This document shows positions 1 to 7,690 of a stretch of 50,161 nucleotides of DNA, one piece after another; positions within the stretch are counted from its first letter, which is position 1; every line of letters starts with the position of its first letter. The notes under the pieces are model-generated. The model did no database searches. It saw only the letters and a program-made list of their open reading frames with translations, and was not told the DNA's origin. The DNA is from Holophagaceae bacterium UBA1801 (GTDB lineage: Bacteria; Acidobacteriota; Holophagae; Holophagales; Holophagaceae), in NCBI GenBank assembly GCA_002319925.1, contig DCFP01000072.1, positions 3,380 to 53,540 on the forward strand, given 5' to 3'. The position numbers and the translations under genes are program-made.

Positions 1-126
1 ATCGCCGCGCCCATGGTGGGCGGCCTCGCCACCAGCTTCCTCCTGGAACTGCTGGTCTACCCAGCCGTGTACTACCTCTGGAAGCGGAAGGAAGTGGCCG
101 AAGGCCCTTGCTTACCTGTCGTCTGA
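1..126 (+). CDS. Heavy-metal RND efflux pump, C-terminal end (CusA/CzcA family)
   Basis: Only the last 41 codons are in the window; the gene begins to the left. The peptide opens IAAPMVGGLATSFLLELLVY and continues with a tyrosine-rich helix end and YLWKRKE, which is the characteristic last transmembrane helix and cytoplasmic end of CusA/CzcA-type inner-membrane RND transporters. These pumps export Cu, Ag, Zn, Co or Cd with proton influx, together with a periplasmic adaptor and an outer-membrane channel. The small metal-binding protein that follows after 23 bases supports a metal role. Family assignment is good; the metal cannot be read from this end. Confidence 0.75.
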   Translation: MAAPMVGGLATSFLLELLVYPAVYYLWKRKEVAEGPCLPVV

Positions 127-149
127 ATCCCCTCTTCGAAAGGAATGGA

Positions 150-368
150 ATGTCACCCTTCGTTCTCGCAGTCCTGCTTTCCGCCTCTCCCAGGCCCGCC
201 GTGAATACCAAGTGCCCCGTGCTCGGCAATCCCACGGATGCCTCGAGCATGATCGTGGTGGTCAAGAACCAGCAGTACCGCATCTGCTGCTACGGCTGCG
301 GGCCACAGCTCGCCGGCAACCCCGACAAGTTCCTCTTGCCGGATGGCACGCCGAGAAATGCACACTGA
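150..368 (+). CDS. Small secreted YHS-like metal-binding protein
   Basis: A 72-residue protein. The start at 150 is chosen because AAAGGAA lies just upstream; an in-frame start at 108 would overlap the pump gene. Residues 1-17 form a short hydrophobic signal-like segment (MSPFVLAVLLSASPRPA). The rest resembles the compact YHS/TRASH-type heavy-metal domain: KCPVLGNPTDAS, then a hydrophobic strand and YRICCYGCG, so Cys residues sit in a CPV...CCxxC arrangement, followed by the usual NPDKFL end. Such proteins bind copper or other soft metals in the periplasm. It lies directly behind a metal RND pump gene, so a periplasmic metal chaperone or sensor of that efflux system is likely. The metal is not determined. 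Confidence 0.6.
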   Translation: MSPFVLAVLLSASPRPAVNTKCPVLGNPTDASSMIVVVKNQQYRICCYGCGPQLAGNPDKFLLPDGTPRNAH

Positions 369-747
369 GCTAACGCAGGTCGCCGGCAAGGCATGCACCG
401 ATTCGAACATTCCTGCCTTGACCGCTGTCCATCGCGGACTGAACAGCCTTTCCAAGGTGTTGCCGCGCGCTGAACCAAAAACCAGACCAGAATCCTTGAT
501 CTTTTCGATAGCCTACGCCAGAGCGGCGGATTCAGGTTATGCCATGGGCGATTCTTGGGATGGCTCCCCCAGGTGATTCACAGACAAAGGGTATTTCCTT
601 GGACGAAGGCTCAGACGCTGTCCGGCCGGATCGGCCCAGGTAGGTGGCGATTCGTCGCCGCGCAATTTCCGCTGGACCCCCATTGCGTGACGATATCCGA
701 ACGCTGCCTCATCCTTGCAGTGCCATTAACAGATACAGGTGAGTTTG
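369..747. other. Intergenic stretch without a convincing gene
   Basis: About 380 bases between the YHS-like gene and the FGE-domain gene. Short open frames exist on both strands, but none has a ribosome binding site together with protein-like composition. No clear hairpin with a T-run was seen. The stretch probably holds the promoter of the FGE-domain gene. AGGTGAG at about 738-744 is the likely ribosome binding site for the ATG at 748. Confidence 0.5.
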
Positions 748-1509
748 ATGACATCCCTACGGATCATTCCAGCGCTGCTGTGTGTATTTGTTCTCCACCA
801 CTTCGGCTGTTCCGGTCCTCCATCAAATCCTGTCCCAGGCCAGGCCTGGAACGATCCCATCAGTGGGATCGAATTCTGCTACTGCCCACCGGGATCATTC
901 CAGATGGGACTCGCGGAATCCATCCCCCGTCAATCGGCACTAGTGGCCCCCCTGCACGCTGTCACGATCAGCAAAGGATTCTGGATGGGCCGGGAACCGG
1001 TGTCGGTTGCTCAATGGGGTGGCTTAATGGGGACCCATCCTTCAGGTACAGAGCAGGTCGCCACCCCTGTGATCATGGTGAGCTGGTATGACTGTGATGT
1101 CTTCCTTCGAAGGTTGAATGGATTAGCACAGCGAGAAGTCTATCGTCTTCCCACTGAGGCCGAGTGGGAATATGCCTGTGATGCGGGTGAACCACTGCCT
1201 GCTTTTCATGAACTTGGAGTAGATGGGTTCGCTGAAAAGTACGATCCATGGCATCGAAGCAAGGAACCTAACGCCTGGGGGCTATCCGATATGTTGGGGC
1301 TCCGGCAATGGTGCTCCGACTGGCGGGGGCCCTACACGAAGGAGGCGATCAGAGATCCTCAAGGCCCGGCTACCGGAACCTATCGCATCAATCGAGGTGG
1401 TGATTCGGGCTTTTCTGATCACTATGTCCACCCGGCCTATCGCTGGTACTACACACCGGATTTTAAAGATGACGATCTCGGTTTTCGCGTGGTCAGAGTT
1501 GCCGATTAG
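748..1509 (+). CDS. FGE-sulfatase (SUMF1-like) domain lipoprotein
   Basis: About 253 residues. ATG 748 is preferred over GTG 739 because AGGTGAG sits four bases before it. The N-terminus is hydrophobic and ends HHFGCSG, a weak lipobox, so an outer-membrane or periplasmic lipoprotein is likely. The body follows the formylglycine-generating-enzyme fold: CPPGSFQMG near the start, GFWMGREPVSVAQW, YRLPTEAEWEYAC in the middle, a tryptophan-rich WCSDW stretch, INRGGDSGF, and the terminal DDLGFRVVR. Bacterial members of this fold are often not sulfatase activators but binding or scaffold proteins, some with oxidoreductase roles. No sulfatase gene is present. The sequence looks less GC-rich than its neighbours, which may point to transfer. 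The substrate is unknown. Confidence 0.65.
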   Translation: MTSLRIIPALLCVFVLHHFGCSGPPSNPVPGQAWNDPISGIEFCYCPPGSFQMGLAESIPRQSALVAPLHAVTISKGFWMGREPVSVAQWGGLMGTHPSGTEQVATPVIMVSWYDCDVFLRRLNGLAQREVYRLPTEAEWEYACDAGEPLPAFHELGVDGFAEKYDPWHRSKEPNAWGLSDMLGLRQWCSDWRGPYTKEAIRDPQGPATGTYRINRGGDSGFSDHYVHPAYRWYYTPDFKDDDLGFRVVRVAD

Positions 1510-1569
1510 GTAAGCTTCATCGCCCTTTTGTCTTGGGGAGAAGCCTCCATCCGTGATTGTCTATAGGCG

Positions 1570-3432
1570 ATGAAAGCGCGTCATTGGATCGTGGGCTTTG
1601 CCCTGCTGGCGTTGGTGGCCGCGGCCATCCTGGGAATCTACTGGACCCGAGCCACGGATATGACCGCTGACAACGCGGGACCGAAGCCGAACGCGCAGAA
1701 GGGGCATCCTGCGCGGCGGGAACGGCTCGTGGACATGCGTGCGCTACTCACCGCACGGCAGCTCACGCTCCTCGCCACCTCGCCCGAGGAGCAGGAATTC
1801 GTCCGGCAGGCGGAAAAGCTGGCCAATCACGAGGTGGATCTCGCCTTCGCCAACGCCATGCGCCAGGCCGCCGAAGCCCAGCCCCCTGCGACGCCAGAGA
1901 TCAAAGCGCTAGCCGATGCCAAGGACAAGGCCGAGAACGATGTGGAGGCGGACCAGAAATTCGTCAAGCGCCTCACGGGAGAGATGGAAGCCGCCAGCGG
2001 ACAGCAGAAGGAGAATCTCGGGGATCAGCTGGACGTGGCCAAGGCGCAGCTGGAACTGGATCAGGATGAACTCGATGATGCCTCGGAGAGCCTAGAACGG
2101 GCGGGAGGCGATCCCCAGGCGCGAATCCAGCGGTTGAAGGCGGCTCACGAAGCCGCGAACAAGGACCCCAAAACCTCGGATACGGCCCAAACACCTGAGC
2201 CGGTTTCCCGCTTCGCCGCCGACAGCTTGGTGGCCAAGGTTCGCGCGTGGATGGATGAACGGGATAAACAGGGCCAGCTCGTCAAGGCTGCTCAGGAAGC
2301 CCAGGATCGGATCCAGCGCCTGGAGAAGTGGCGCGATCGCGTGTCCCAGCGGGTCAAGCAGGACGAGGAACAGCGCAAGGCTGCGCAGGCCTCTGCCGCC
2401 GTTTTCGCCAAGGGCGGCAAGACGGGTGCCCCATCACGGGAGGCGGCCAAGGCCGCGCTAGATTCCCTGAAGCGCTTCATGGCGGATCAGCGCGCGTTAT
2501 CGGATCTGGGCAAGCGCATCCAGGATGACCAAGGTCTGATCGAGGTCTATGGGAACTGGGCCGCCGTCGTGGAAACCCACGAAATGGCGGCGCTGCACGA
2601 GGTGCTGAAGGGATTGCTCGTCATCCTCTTCATGCTGCTGGGCACCTACGCCGTGAGCCTTTTGGTGGAGCGGCTTTTCGGGAAACTCGCGCCGGATAAC
2701 CTTCGTCTGGGCACCTTGCGGACAGTGGCGAAGATCGCCGTGCAGGCCTTGGGCGTAGTCCTCATCCTCTTCGCGATTCTCGGCGTCCCCAGCCAGACCA
2801 CCACGATCCTGGGCTTGGCTGGCGCGGGCCTCACCGTGGCGCTGAAAGACTTCATCGTCGCCTTTTTCGGTTGGTTCCAGCTCATGGGCCGCAATGGCAT
2901 CCGCGTGGGCGACTGGGTGGAGATCAAGGGCGTGGGCGGCGAGGTGGCGGAAATCGGGCTGCTGCGCACGGTGCTCCTGGAGACGGGGAGCTGGAGTGAC
3001 GCGGGCCACCCCACGGGGCGCCGTGTCTCCTTCGTGAACAGCTTCGCCGTGGAAGGCCATTTCTTCAATTTCTCCACCTCCGGCCAATGGATGTGGGATG
3101 AACTCCAGGTGCTCTTGCCCTTGGACAAGGATCCCTATCCCGTCATTGATGGCATCCAGAAACTGGTGACCCGCAAGACGGAAGCCAATGCCCAGGCGGC
3201 CGAGCAGGAATGGCAGAAGGCCACGAGCCGCTACCGCGTGAAGGCCTTTTCCGCAGTGCCTGGCATCAACGTGGTGCCCACCAGCGGTGGCATCGAGATC
3301 CGCGTGCGCTACATCACCCGCGCCTACGAGCGCCACGAGACACGGCGGGAACTATACCAATCCATCCTCGAGCTGATGCATGGCCCGCGGGAAGAGGGCA
3401 GTGAATCAGGGGGAGTCGATGAAAAACACTGA
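1570..3432 (+). CDS. Large mechanosensitive ion channel (MscS family)
   Basis: 620 residues. Residues 6-26 form an N-terminal hydrophobic segment that targets the protein to the inner membrane. A long charged Ala/Gln/Glu-rich region from about 100 to 330 looks like a periplasmic coiled coil. Hydrophobic helices follow at about 347-367 and 388-407, then the pore-lining segment with ILGLAGAGLTVALKDF, and the MscS beta domain with GIRVGDWVEI, GGEVAEIGLLRTVL and the late RVRYITRAYERHETR. It should open under membrane tension and release solutes on hypo-osmotic shock. It is larger than E. coli MscS because of the N-terminal coiled coil. Its end overlaps the next gene by 14 bases, so the two may be co-transcribed. 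Confidence 0.85.
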   Translation: MKARHWIVGFALLALVAAAILGIYWTRATDMTADNAGPKPNAQKGHPARRERLVDMRALLTARQLTLLATSPEEQEFVRQAEKLANHEVDLAFANAMRQAAEAQPPATPEIKALADAKDKAENDVEADQKFVKRLTGEMEAASGQQKENLGDQLDVAKAQLELDQDELDDASESLERAGGDPQARIQRLKAAHEAANKDPKTSDTAQTPEPVSRFAADSLVAKVRAWMDERDKQGQLVKAAQEAQDRIQRLEKWRDRVSQRVKQDEEQRKAAQASAAVFAKGGKTGAPSREAAKAALDSLKRFMADQRALSDLGKRIQDDQGLIEVYGNWAAVVETHEMAALHEVLKGLLVILFMLLGTYAVSLLVERLFGKLAPDNLRLGTLRTVAKIAVQALGVVLILFAILGVPSQTTTILGLAGAGLTVALKDFIVAFFGWFQLMGRNGIRVGDWVEIKGVGGEVAEIGLLRTVLLETGSWSDAGHPTGRRVSFVNSFAVEGHFFNFSTSGQWMWDELQVLLPLDKDPYPVIDGIQKLVTRKTEANAQAAEQEWQKATSRYRVKAFSAVPGINVVPTSGGIEIRVRYITRAYERHETRRELYQSILELMHGPREEGSESGGVDEKH

Positions 3433-4657
3433 GGAGTTTCCAAGCATCGATGGTCCACGCCTGGTCGCGCATCTGGAGCAGCTTGGTGCCATCGGCTTGC
3501 GGGAGGATGGCTCCTGCTGCCGCCTTGCGCTCACGGACGAGGACAAGGCCGGGCGCGATCTCGTGGTTTCCTGGATGCGCGAGCTGGACCTCGAAGTGAA
3601 GATCGACCGCGTGGGCAACATCTTCGGGATCCGCCCTGGCAGCGAGGATCTGCCGCCCGTCATGTCCGGCTCCCACATCGACACCGTGGCCACGGGCGGC
3701 AAGTACGACGGCTGCCTGGGTGTGCTGGCGGGGCTGGAGGTGATCCGCACCCTCAACGAATCAGGCATTCAAACGCGGCGTCCCCTGGTGGTGGGCGTCT
3801 TCACCAACGAGGAAGGGGCGCGCTTCCAGCCGGACATGCTGGGTTCTCTGGTCTATGGCGGTGGATTTTCGGTGGAAGATGCATGGAGAGCCATCGGCAC
3901 GGATGGCGCAGCGTTCGGTGCTGAGCTGGAGCGTGTCGGCTACGTGGGGACCATGGAACCCGGCTCGATGGTCCCAAGCGCCTTTGTGGAACTGCACATC
4001 GAGCAGGGTCCCATCCTGGATCTCGAAGGAGGCCTGCTGGGCGCGGTGCAGAATCTCCAGGGCATCTCATGGCAGGAAGTCACCCTGAAGGGCATGCCCA
4101 ACCACGCGGGAACCACTCCCATGCGCCTGCGCCACGACGCGGGGTACGGTGCCGCGCGGCTCACCTGCTTCGTGCGCGACCTGGCCCTGAACATCGGCGA
4201 CACCCAGGTGGGCACCGTGGGCTTCACACACCTCTCGCCGGGCCTCGTCAACGTGATTCCGGGCGAGGCTGTGGTCACCGTGGATCTGCGGAATACCGGC
4301 GAGGATCGCCTGAAGGAGGCTGAAGACCACCTGATGGCCTTCCTCCATGAATTGGGTCAGCAGGAGGGGCTGCGGATTTCCACGCGCTGCCTCGCGCGCT
4401 TCGAGCCCGTCACCTTCGATCCGGAAATCGTGAGCGTCATCGAAGCAGCCGCCGAGAGCCTTGGTCAGACTGTTCGGCGCATGACCTCGGGCGCGGGCCA
4501 GGACGCCCAGATGATGGCCCGTCTTTGCCCGACAGCCATGATTTTCGTTCCCAGCGTGGGGGGCATCAGCCACAACCCCGCAGAATTCACGAAACCGGAG
4601 CACGTGGAACTGGGCACCAACGTCCTGCTGAGAACCCTCATCCAACTGGCGAGGTGA
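3419..4657 (+). CDS. M20-family amidohydrolase (N-carbamoyl-L-amino acid hydrolase / allantoate amidohydrolase type)
   Basis: 412 residues. Start 3419 has GGGGGAG just upstream; the longer in-frame start lacks one. The metallopeptidase pattern is clear: SGSHIDTV (H86, D88), GGKYDG (D97), NEEGARF (E131, E132), HIEQGP, and the C-terminal SVGGISHNPAEFT with its metal-binding His. This combination marks the AmaB/HyuC/AllC branch of M20, which uses two divalent metals to split N-carbamoyl or ureido groups from amino-acid-like substrates in the cytoplasm. No hydantoinase or allantoinase is next to it, so the substrate is open. The ProC-like gene follows after four bases and probably acts on the product. 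Confidence 0.8.
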   Translation: MKNTEEFPSIDGPRLVAHLEQLGAIGLREDGSCCRLALTDEDKAGRDLVVSWMRELDLEVKIDRVGNIFGIRPGSEDLPPVMSGSHIDTVATGGKYDGCLGVLAGLEVIRTLNESGIQTRRPLVVGVFTNEEGARFQPDMLGSLVYGGGFSVEDAWRAIGTDGAAFGAELERVGYVGTMEPGSMVPSAFVELHIEQGPILDLEGGLLGAVQNLQGISWQEVTLKGMPNHAGTTPMRLRHDAGYGAARLTCFVRDLALNIGDTQVGTVGFTHLSPGLVNVIPGEAVVTVDLRNTGEDRLKEAEDHLMAFLHELGQQEGLRISTRCLARFEPVTFDPEIVSVIEAAAESLGQTVRRMTSGAGQDAQMMARLCPTAMIFVPSVGGISHNPAEFTKPEHVELGTNVLLRTLIQLAR

Positions 4658-4661
4658 TCCT

Positions 4662-5471
4662 ATGACTCGTCCCATCATCGGCATCATCGGTCTGGGAGCC
4701 ATCGGCTCCATGTTCGTGAAGGCCAGCCGGACCTTCGATCAGGAGACACCTCCCTTCATCGCGAGCTCGCGAAGCGGCGCATCCGTCGACGTCCTGGCCA
4801 CCGCGTACCCGGATATCAAGGCCGCCACGAACGCCGGTGTCGCGCGGGAGGCGGACATTCTCTTCCTCTGCGTGCCGCCCAGCGCGTACCTGGCGGTGCT
4901 GGACGAGATTGCCGGCGAGCTGACCGCAGGCAAGATCCTGGTGTCCGTCACCAATGGCGTCGAGCTTTCATCCATCGAAAGCAGGGTTGCCTGCTCGGTG
5001 ATCAAGGTGATCCCCAGTGTGGTCCATGCCGTTGGCCGGGGCGTTTCCCTCCTCGTGCGGGGCGCGCGGTCGGGTGATGCGGAGGTGGAAGCCGTCTCCC
5101 GCTTCATCCGTCCCTTCGGGAAGCTGGTCGAGGTCGATCCCGCGGATATGCGTATCGCCGCGAACCTCACAGGCTGCGGACCCGCGCTCATCGCCTGCTT
5201 CTGCCAGGTGCTCGCCCGGGTCTGCGGCCGTTCCGCCATTCGTTTGAGTTATCCGCAAATGGATGAACTGATCCGGGAGACACTCATCGCCACGGGCATC
5301 CTTGTGGAGAAGGGCATGCAATGCCCCGCGATCATGGCCGAAGCCGCCACGGGTGGCGGCATGACCCAGATCGCCCTGGAAACGCTCATGGCCGATCTTC
5401 CGGATGTGCTGGAGCGCATGACGGAGGCGATCTCCGACCGAGAGCAGGAGCTGCGAAGTCAGGCTGGGTAG
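4662..5471 (+). CDS. ProC-like NAD(P)H-dependent imine reductase (pyrroline-5-carboxylate reductase family)
   Basis: 269 residues. The N-terminal Rossmann motif IGIIGLGAIGSMF and the C-terminal dimerisation segment (NLTGCGPALIACF, EAATGGGMTQIALETL) place it in the P5C reductase family. True ProC enzymes have a signature like MPNxP at the central loop; here the matching stretch reads KVIPSVVHAVGRGVS, so the substrate pocket differs. Together with the M20 hydrolase four bases upstream, this suggests reduction of a cyclic imine or related compound made from that enzyme's product, not housekeeping proline synthesis. A second, standard proC elsewhere in the genome would be expected. Family sure, substrate unknown. 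Confidence 0.75.
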   Translation: MTRPIIGIIGLGAIGSMFVKASRTFDQETPPFIASSRSGASVDVLATAYPDIKAATNAGVAREADILFLCVPPSAYLAVLDEIAGELTAGKILVSVTNGVELSSIESRVACSVIKVIPSVVHAVGRGVSLLVRGARSGDAEVEAVSRFIRPFGKLVEVDPADMRIAANLTGCGPALIACFCQVLARVCGRSAIRLSYPQMDELIRETLIATGILVEKGMQCPAIMAEAATGGGMTQIALETLMADLPDVLERMTEAISDREQELRSQAG

Positions 5472-5515
5472 CGCGATCGCATCACTGGGGTCTGACACAA
5501 GGTCAGGGCTTCTTG

Positions 5516-5603
5516 CTTTTATCCCTTTCATCCCTTTTATCCCTGTTCATTCATTCTTTAAAAAATGGTTCAACAGGGATGCAGGGGATGAAGGGGATAA
5601 AAG
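5516..5603. repeat. Long imperfect palindrome, GGGATG family
   Basis: Two 32-base arms (5516-5547 and 5572-5603) pair with about four mismatches around a 24-base loop. The arms are built from tandem ATCCC/GGGAT units. The element lies between two convergent genes and could act as a bidirectional terminator. A related GGGATGNAGGGGATGAA module recurs near 24280 inside another palindrome, so this is a mobile or amplified intergenic repeat and not a unique terminator. Confidence 0.75.
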
Positions 5604-5648
5604 AAAAGTGCGCCAAGTTTCATTCAAATCGTTCGCGATAGTTCAAGC

Positions 5649-6224
5649 TCAATGCACACGCAACTCCACTAGCCACTTGGCCCAGTCGTACCCGGAGTGG
5701 CTGGGGAACACGGCGCGCAGGGGATATCCGTGGAGTTCGGGCAAGGCCTTGTCTTCCCATTGGTAGGCGAGGAAGGCGTGGCCGTTCCGCGCTTCAGCCA
5801 AACTCACCTCGGTGCTGTAGCCATCGGCGCTGATGAGTTCCAGCACTTTGGCTTTCGGGGAGACTTTCGCGCGATCCAGAACGGCGTTCATGTCCGCGCC
5901 CGCCCAGTACGCATGGTCCTCGAAGTTGCCCCGGCAGATCAGGGGATCACGGGAACTCAGGCGGGGCATTTTGCGCAGTTCGTCGTAGGTCAGGGTCAGC
6001 GGATGAGTCACCTTGCCCGTCACGCGCAGCCGCCACGTGGCGAGTTTGATGAATTGCGGTGTGCCCGTCACGTGCAGGCCCGTGACCGGATCCAGCTCGG
6101 TGTTCTTCGGGATCACCTCCGGCCGGGGCGGCAGGACCAGGACCGGCAGCGTGTCGGGAATGGGCGGATCGGCAGCCAGGGCAAGGAAAATGAAAAAGAT
6201 GGGCAGGGCGTTCCGGAGGTTCAT
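5649..6224 (-). CDS. Small secreted molybdopterin-binding (sulfite-oxidase fold) protein
   Basis: 191 residues. The start has GGAGGAG upstream on the minus strand. Residues 1-17 form a signal peptide (MNLRNALPIFFIFLALA). The remainder is a minimal sulfite-oxidase/YedY-type Mo-pterin domain: LRVTGKVTHPLTLTYDEL, then PLICRGNF with C97 as the probable molybdenum ligand, AGADMNAVLD, and the end PLRAVFPSHSGYDWAKW. Full sulfite oxidases also carry a dimerisation domain, which is missing here, as in many short periplasmic members. There is no twin-arginine motif, which is odd for an exported Mo enzyme because cofactor is normally inserted before Tat export. The substrate is unknown. Confidence 0.7.
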   Translation of the reverse strand: MNLRNALPIFFIFLALAADPPIPDTLPVLVLPPRPEVIPKNTELDPVTGLHVTGTPQFIKLATWRLRVTGKVTHPLTLTYDELRKMPRLSSRDPLICRGNFEDHAYWAGADMNAVLDRAKVSPKAKVLELISADGYSTEVSLAEARNGHAFLAYQWEDKALPELHGYPLRAVFPSHSGYDWAKWLVELRVH

Positions 6225-6549
6225 GGACTCCTCCAGTCCCTTGGATGGCGCGACCCTCCGAAAAAAGCAGGAAGACCTCGGCTGGGATCCGGGTCACGTC
6301 CCGGCGGACAAAGTTAAACCATCCGGTAAGGTCTCCGATGAGCAAAAGGGGAGATTCTGTCAGGTCCCTTCTTGGATTTTTTCGCCCTCCTGGGCACCCG
6401 TATATGAGCTGGGTTCATCCCCAGGATGAATAAAATGAATTTTCAGGACTGAATAAGTCCATTTACAGTTAAGTCTTCAAGTTTGTCCCGAGACGAACGT
6501 ACGGATGATTCGGCGCAGGGACTCACACACAACTCAATAGAGGTGAACT
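6225..6549. other. Divergent promoter region between the Mo-protein gene and the lysine cluster
   Basis: 325 bases with no gene. They should hold the promoters of both divergent transcripts. Near the lysine side there are two short hairpins: GGACT/AGTCC at 6446-6460 and a 7-bp inverted repeat at 6481-6498. A third possible stem, TCTCC/GGAGA, lies around 6330-6355. I could not match the region to a known lysine or cobalamin riboswitch, and I see no convincing sigma-54 box. Confidence 0.45.
6481..6498 (+). promoter_or_regulatory. Inverted repeat upstream of the lysine cluster (possible operator)
   Basis: GTTTGTC-CCGA-GACGAAC forms a 7-bp dyad with one G-T pair, about 50 bases before the kdd start. 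As DNA it is a compact palindrome of operator size; as RNA it would be a small stable hairpin in the leader. No regulator gene is adjacent, so its role is inferred from position only. Confidence 0.3.
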
Positions 6550-7593
6550 ATGAATGTTCGCACCGGCTGCAAGTACGGCTCTCACCGCGTACTGAAACCG
6601 AAGGGAGTGCTCCCCCAGCCCGCCCTGCAGGTGGACAACAACTTCTCCACCGTCTACGACAACGAGATCCTCGTGGACGTCATCGCCCTCAACATCGACT
6701 CTGCGAGCTTCACGCAGATCGAGGAATCCGTGGGCCACGACGTGAAGAAGATTGAGGCCAAGATCCTCGAGATCGTCGAGCAGCGCGGCAAGATGCAGAA
6801 CCCCGTCACCGGCTCCGGCGGCATGTTCATCGGCAAGGTGGCCAAGATCGGCGAAGCCCTCAAGGGCCGCGACTTGAAGGTGGGCGACAAGATCGCTTCC
6901 TTGGTTTCCCTCTCCCTCACGCCCCTGAAGATCGAGAAGATCATCAAGATCCATCCCGACATCGACCGCGTGGAAGTGAAGGCCCAGGCCATCCTCTTCG
7001 AATCCGGCATCTACGCCAAGCTCCCCACCGACATGGACGAAGGCCTCGCTCTCGCCGCCCTTGACGTGGCGGGCGCTCCCGCCCAGACGGCCAAGCTCGT
7101 GAAACCCGGCGATTCCGTGCTGATCCTGGGCGCCGGCGGCAAGTCCGGCATGATGTGCGCCTACGAAGCCATGAAGCGCGTGGGCCCCACGGGCAAGGTC
7201 ATCGGCAACGTCTATCTGGCCGAAGACAAGAAGACCCTCAACGACCAGGGCCTGTGCCACGAAGTAGTGGTGGGCGACGCCACCAAGCCCGTGGAGTTCA
7301 TGAACGCCGTGGTGAAGGCCAACGGCGGCAAGGAATTCGATATCGTCATCAACTGCGTCAACGTGCCCAACACCGAGCTCTCCAGCATCCTGCCCTGCAA
7401 GGACGACGGCATCGTCTACTTCTTCAGCATGGCCACCAACTTCGCCAAGGCCGCCCTGGGCGCCGAGGGCGTGGGCAAGGACGTCACCATGATCGTCGGC
7501 AACGGCTACACCAAGGACCACGCCGAAATCACCCTCTGGGAACTCCGCGAGAACCCCAAGCTCAGGAAGCTGTTCGAGGAGAAATACGTTTAG
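6550..7593 (+). CDS. kdd: L-erythro-3,5-diaminohexanoate dehydrogenase
   Basis: 347 residues, the usual length. It oxidises 3,5-diaminohexanoate at C3 with NAD+ to 5-amino-3-oxohexanoate, releasing ammonia. The Rossmann motif is LILGAGGKSGMM (GAGGKSG at 194-200). The N-terminal half has the family pattern GCKYGSHRVLKPKG, NIDSASFTQI and GSGGMFIGKVAKIG. The ATG follows AGAGGTGAACT, an adequate ribosome binding site. It is the first gene of the lysine cluster, with all pathway partners downstream on the same strand. The order and sequence together make the call firm. Confidence 0.93.
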   Translation: MNVRTGCKYGSHRVLKPKGVLPQPALQVDNNFSTVYDNEILVDVIALNIDSASFTQIEESVGHDVKKIEAKILEIVEQRGKMQNPVTGSGGMFIGKVAKIGEALKGRDLKVGDKIASLVSLSLTPLKIEKIIKIHPDIDRVEVKAQAILFESGIYAKLPTDMDEGLALAALDVAGAPAQTAKLVKPGDSVLILGAGGKSGMMCAYEAMKRVGPTGKVIGNVYLAEDKKTLNDQGLCHEVVVGDATKPVEFMNAVVKANGGKEFDIVINCVNVPNTELSSILPCKDDGIVYFFSMATNFAKAALGAEGVGKDVTMIVGNGYTKDHAEITLWELRENPKLRKLFEEKYV

Positions 7594-7596
7594 AGG

Positions 7597-7674
7597 AGTG
7601 GTCAGTGGTCGGTGGTCAGTGGCCAGTTACGCGCCGCTAACCCACTGACCACTAGCCACCGACCACTGACCACT
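7597..7674. repeat. Palindrome between kdd and the aminotransferase gene, GTGGTCAGTG family
   Basis: The arms at 7597-7629 and 7642-7674 pair over about 33 bases with about five mismatches; the outer 19 bases (AGTGGTCAGTGGTCGGTGG and its complement) match perfectly. Each arm is itself a tandem of GTGGTCAGT/GTGGTCGGT units. The element starts three bases after the kdd stop and ends six bases before the ribosome binding region of the next gene. Confidence 0.8.
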
Positions 7675-7690
7675 TCTTAGAGGATCCGAC

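Noticed and set aside
6225..6549. Lysine, cobalamin or c-di-GMP riboswitch upstream of kdd
   Set aside because: I looked for the conserved boxes of these classes and did not find them; only short generic hairpins are present.
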